64,000 bases of DNA, from contig JBDHBX010000016.1 of NCBI GenBank assembly GCA_039592335.1, positions 1-64,000 on the forward strand, written 5' to 3'. Of this stretch, positions 63,145 to 64,000 are shown piece by piece. The position numbers and the translations under genes were made by a program. Source of the DNA: WVYX01 sp039592335. Its GTDB lineage: Bacteria > Gemmatimonadota > Gemmatimonadetes > Gemmatimonadales > GWC2-71-9. How positions within the stretch are numbered: the first letter of the stretch is position 1; every line of letters begins with the position of its first letter. Under the pieces are notes generated by a model. That model was not told where the DNA came from, searched no databases, and worked only from the letters and a program-made list of their open reading frames with translations.

Positions 63145-64000
63145 CTGCCCGAACTCATCGACCGCCTCAATCGGGCCCTCGAAGGCCGTTATGTCGTCGA
63201 GCGAGAGATCGGTCACGGCGGATGGGCCATCGTGTACCTGGCGCGCGACCTCCACAACCGGCGGCGGGTCGCCCTCAAGGTGTTGCGTCCGGAGATCGCC
63301 GAGGGCCTCGGGGGCGATCGCTTCCTGCGCGAGATCGAGATCGCGGCCAACCTCACCCATCCAAACATCCTCCCGCTACACGACTCGGGCGAAGCCGACG
63401 ACCTGCTCTACTACGTGATGCCCTACGTGGAGGGCGAGAGCTTGCGGCAGCGCCTGAATCGGGAGAAGCAGCTCCCGCTCGAGGACGTGTGGGAGATCAC
63501 GCGCGAGCTCTCCGATGCCCTGGGGTACGCCCACAGCCATGGTGTCGTACACAGGGACATCAAGCCGGAGAACGTGCTGCTCCAAGAGGGACACGCCGTC
63601 ATCAGCGACTTCGGGATCGCCCGGGCGGTGAGCGCGGCAGGGGGAGATACCGCTACCGAGACCGGCGTCGCCGTCGGCACGCCGCTGTACATGAGCCCGG
63701 AGCAAGGAGCCGGCGAGGCGGATCTGGATACCCGCAGCGACGTCTACTCGCTGGGTTGCTGCGTGTGGGAGATGCTCGCCGGCGACCCGCCGTACACGGG
63801 CCCTACCGCACAGGCCGTGCTCGCGAGAAAGGCCGCCGAGCCGCTCCCCCACCTGCGGGCGGTGCGCGAGACGGTGCCGGAGGAGGTCGAGCAGGCCATC
63901 AGCAAGGCACTCTCCAAGGTTCCCGCCGACCGCCACTCCACCGCGCACGAGTTCCAGCAGGCGCTGGCGCGTGGCATGCGCAGGTCGGCGCAGTTCCGGG
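63145..64000 (+). CDS. Second Ser/Thr protein kinase (runs off the window; non-canonical start)
   Basis: The frame encodes a PknB-type kinase: glycine loop IGHGGWAIVYLA, Lys in VALKVLRPE, HRDIKPENVLL, DFGIAR and SPEQGAG. It is open from the TAA at 62986 to the window end. There is no ATG, GTG or TTG in frame before the kinase domain. The best candidate start is CTG at 63145, with GGAG about 10 bases upstream; CTG at 63079 is an alternative. It may therefore use CTG or have lost its start. The C-terminal part, where sensor or TPR domains would be, is outside the window. Confidence 0.8.
   Translation, partial: MPELIDRLNRALEGRYVVEREIGHGGWAIVYLARDLHNRRRVALKVLRPEIAEGLGGDRFLREIEIAANLTHPNILPLHDSGEADDLLYYVMPYVEGESLRQRLNREKQLPLEDVWEITRELSDALGYAHSHGVVHRDIKPENVLLQEGHAVISDFGIARAVSAAGGDTATETGVAVGTPLYMSPEQGAGEADLDTRSDVYSLGCCVWEMLAGDPPYTGPTAQAVLARKAAEPLPHLRAVRETVPEEVEQAISKALSKVPADRHSTAHEFQQALARGMRRSAQFR

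Overview
The window is a GC-rich bacterial chromosome segment with dense, mostly minus-strand operons. The gene content (type IV pilus superlocus, SprA-type outer-membrane protein, M28 glutaminyl-cyclase-like enzyme, tandem Ser/Thr kinases with the GKGGMATV-style glycine loop, VKOR/DsbA pair, many A-x-A/Q signal peptides) fits a member of the Gemmatimonadota or a close FCB-group relative. This assignment is inferred from gene families; no rRNA or other marker is present. I see no rRNA, tRNA, CRISPR array, transposase or phage gene.

Region 1 (about 1-31.9 kb, minus strand) is a nearly complete type IV pilus and competence superlocus. Read in the direction of transcription it runs comEA; pilB-pilT-pilC; a cold-shock gene; a polyphosphate:AMP phosphotransferase; pilS-pilR; a six-gene block with a spermidine-synthase-like membrane protein, a Dpm1-like polyprenyl-phosphate glycosyltransferase, two GT-C membrane glycosyltransferases and two TMTC-type (GT105-like) proteins; two tandem pilin genes; three minor pilins; pilM-pilN-pilO-pilP-pilQ; and a large surface lipoprotein. 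A -24/-12 (sigma-54) promoter precedes the first pilin, matching the GAFTGA-containing PilR encoded upstream. Genes of the glycosylation block overlap by 4-13 bases and follow pilR closely. The most interesting hypothesis here is a pilus-linked protein O-glycosylation (perhaps O-mannosylation) system.

Region 2 (31.9-41.6 kb) holds an ATGA-coupled pair, sprA (type IX secretion translocon family) and an M28 glutaminyl-cyclase-like lipoprotein. Divergent to it is lptF-lptG for LPS export, behind a promoter with a perfect TATAAT. Several exported proteins in the window have Gln directly after the predicted signal-peptidase site, which fits an N-terminal pyroglutamate system.

Region 3 (41.7-52.6 kb) holds an NhaC-like antiporter, a heme A synthase, an M24 peptidase, a V4R-like protein, an ECF sigma factor with an RsrA-like anti-sigma factor and a DUF92 protein. 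It also has a STAS-receiver-ccmA-ccmB-ccmC-ccmD operon for cytochrome c maturation, including a 38-residue CcmD, and a DsbA-VKOR disulfide-forming pair.

Region 4 (52.7-64.0 kb) is mixed housekeeping: beta-barrel proteins, OsmC, a CDP-alcohol phosphatidyltransferase, a cyclic-nucleotide-binding protein, an M16 peptidase, a TPR protein, an NTF2-like lipoprotein, a two-helix membrane protein, an MFS transporter and two tandem Ser/Thr kinases. The second kinase lacks any canonical start codon and runs off the window.
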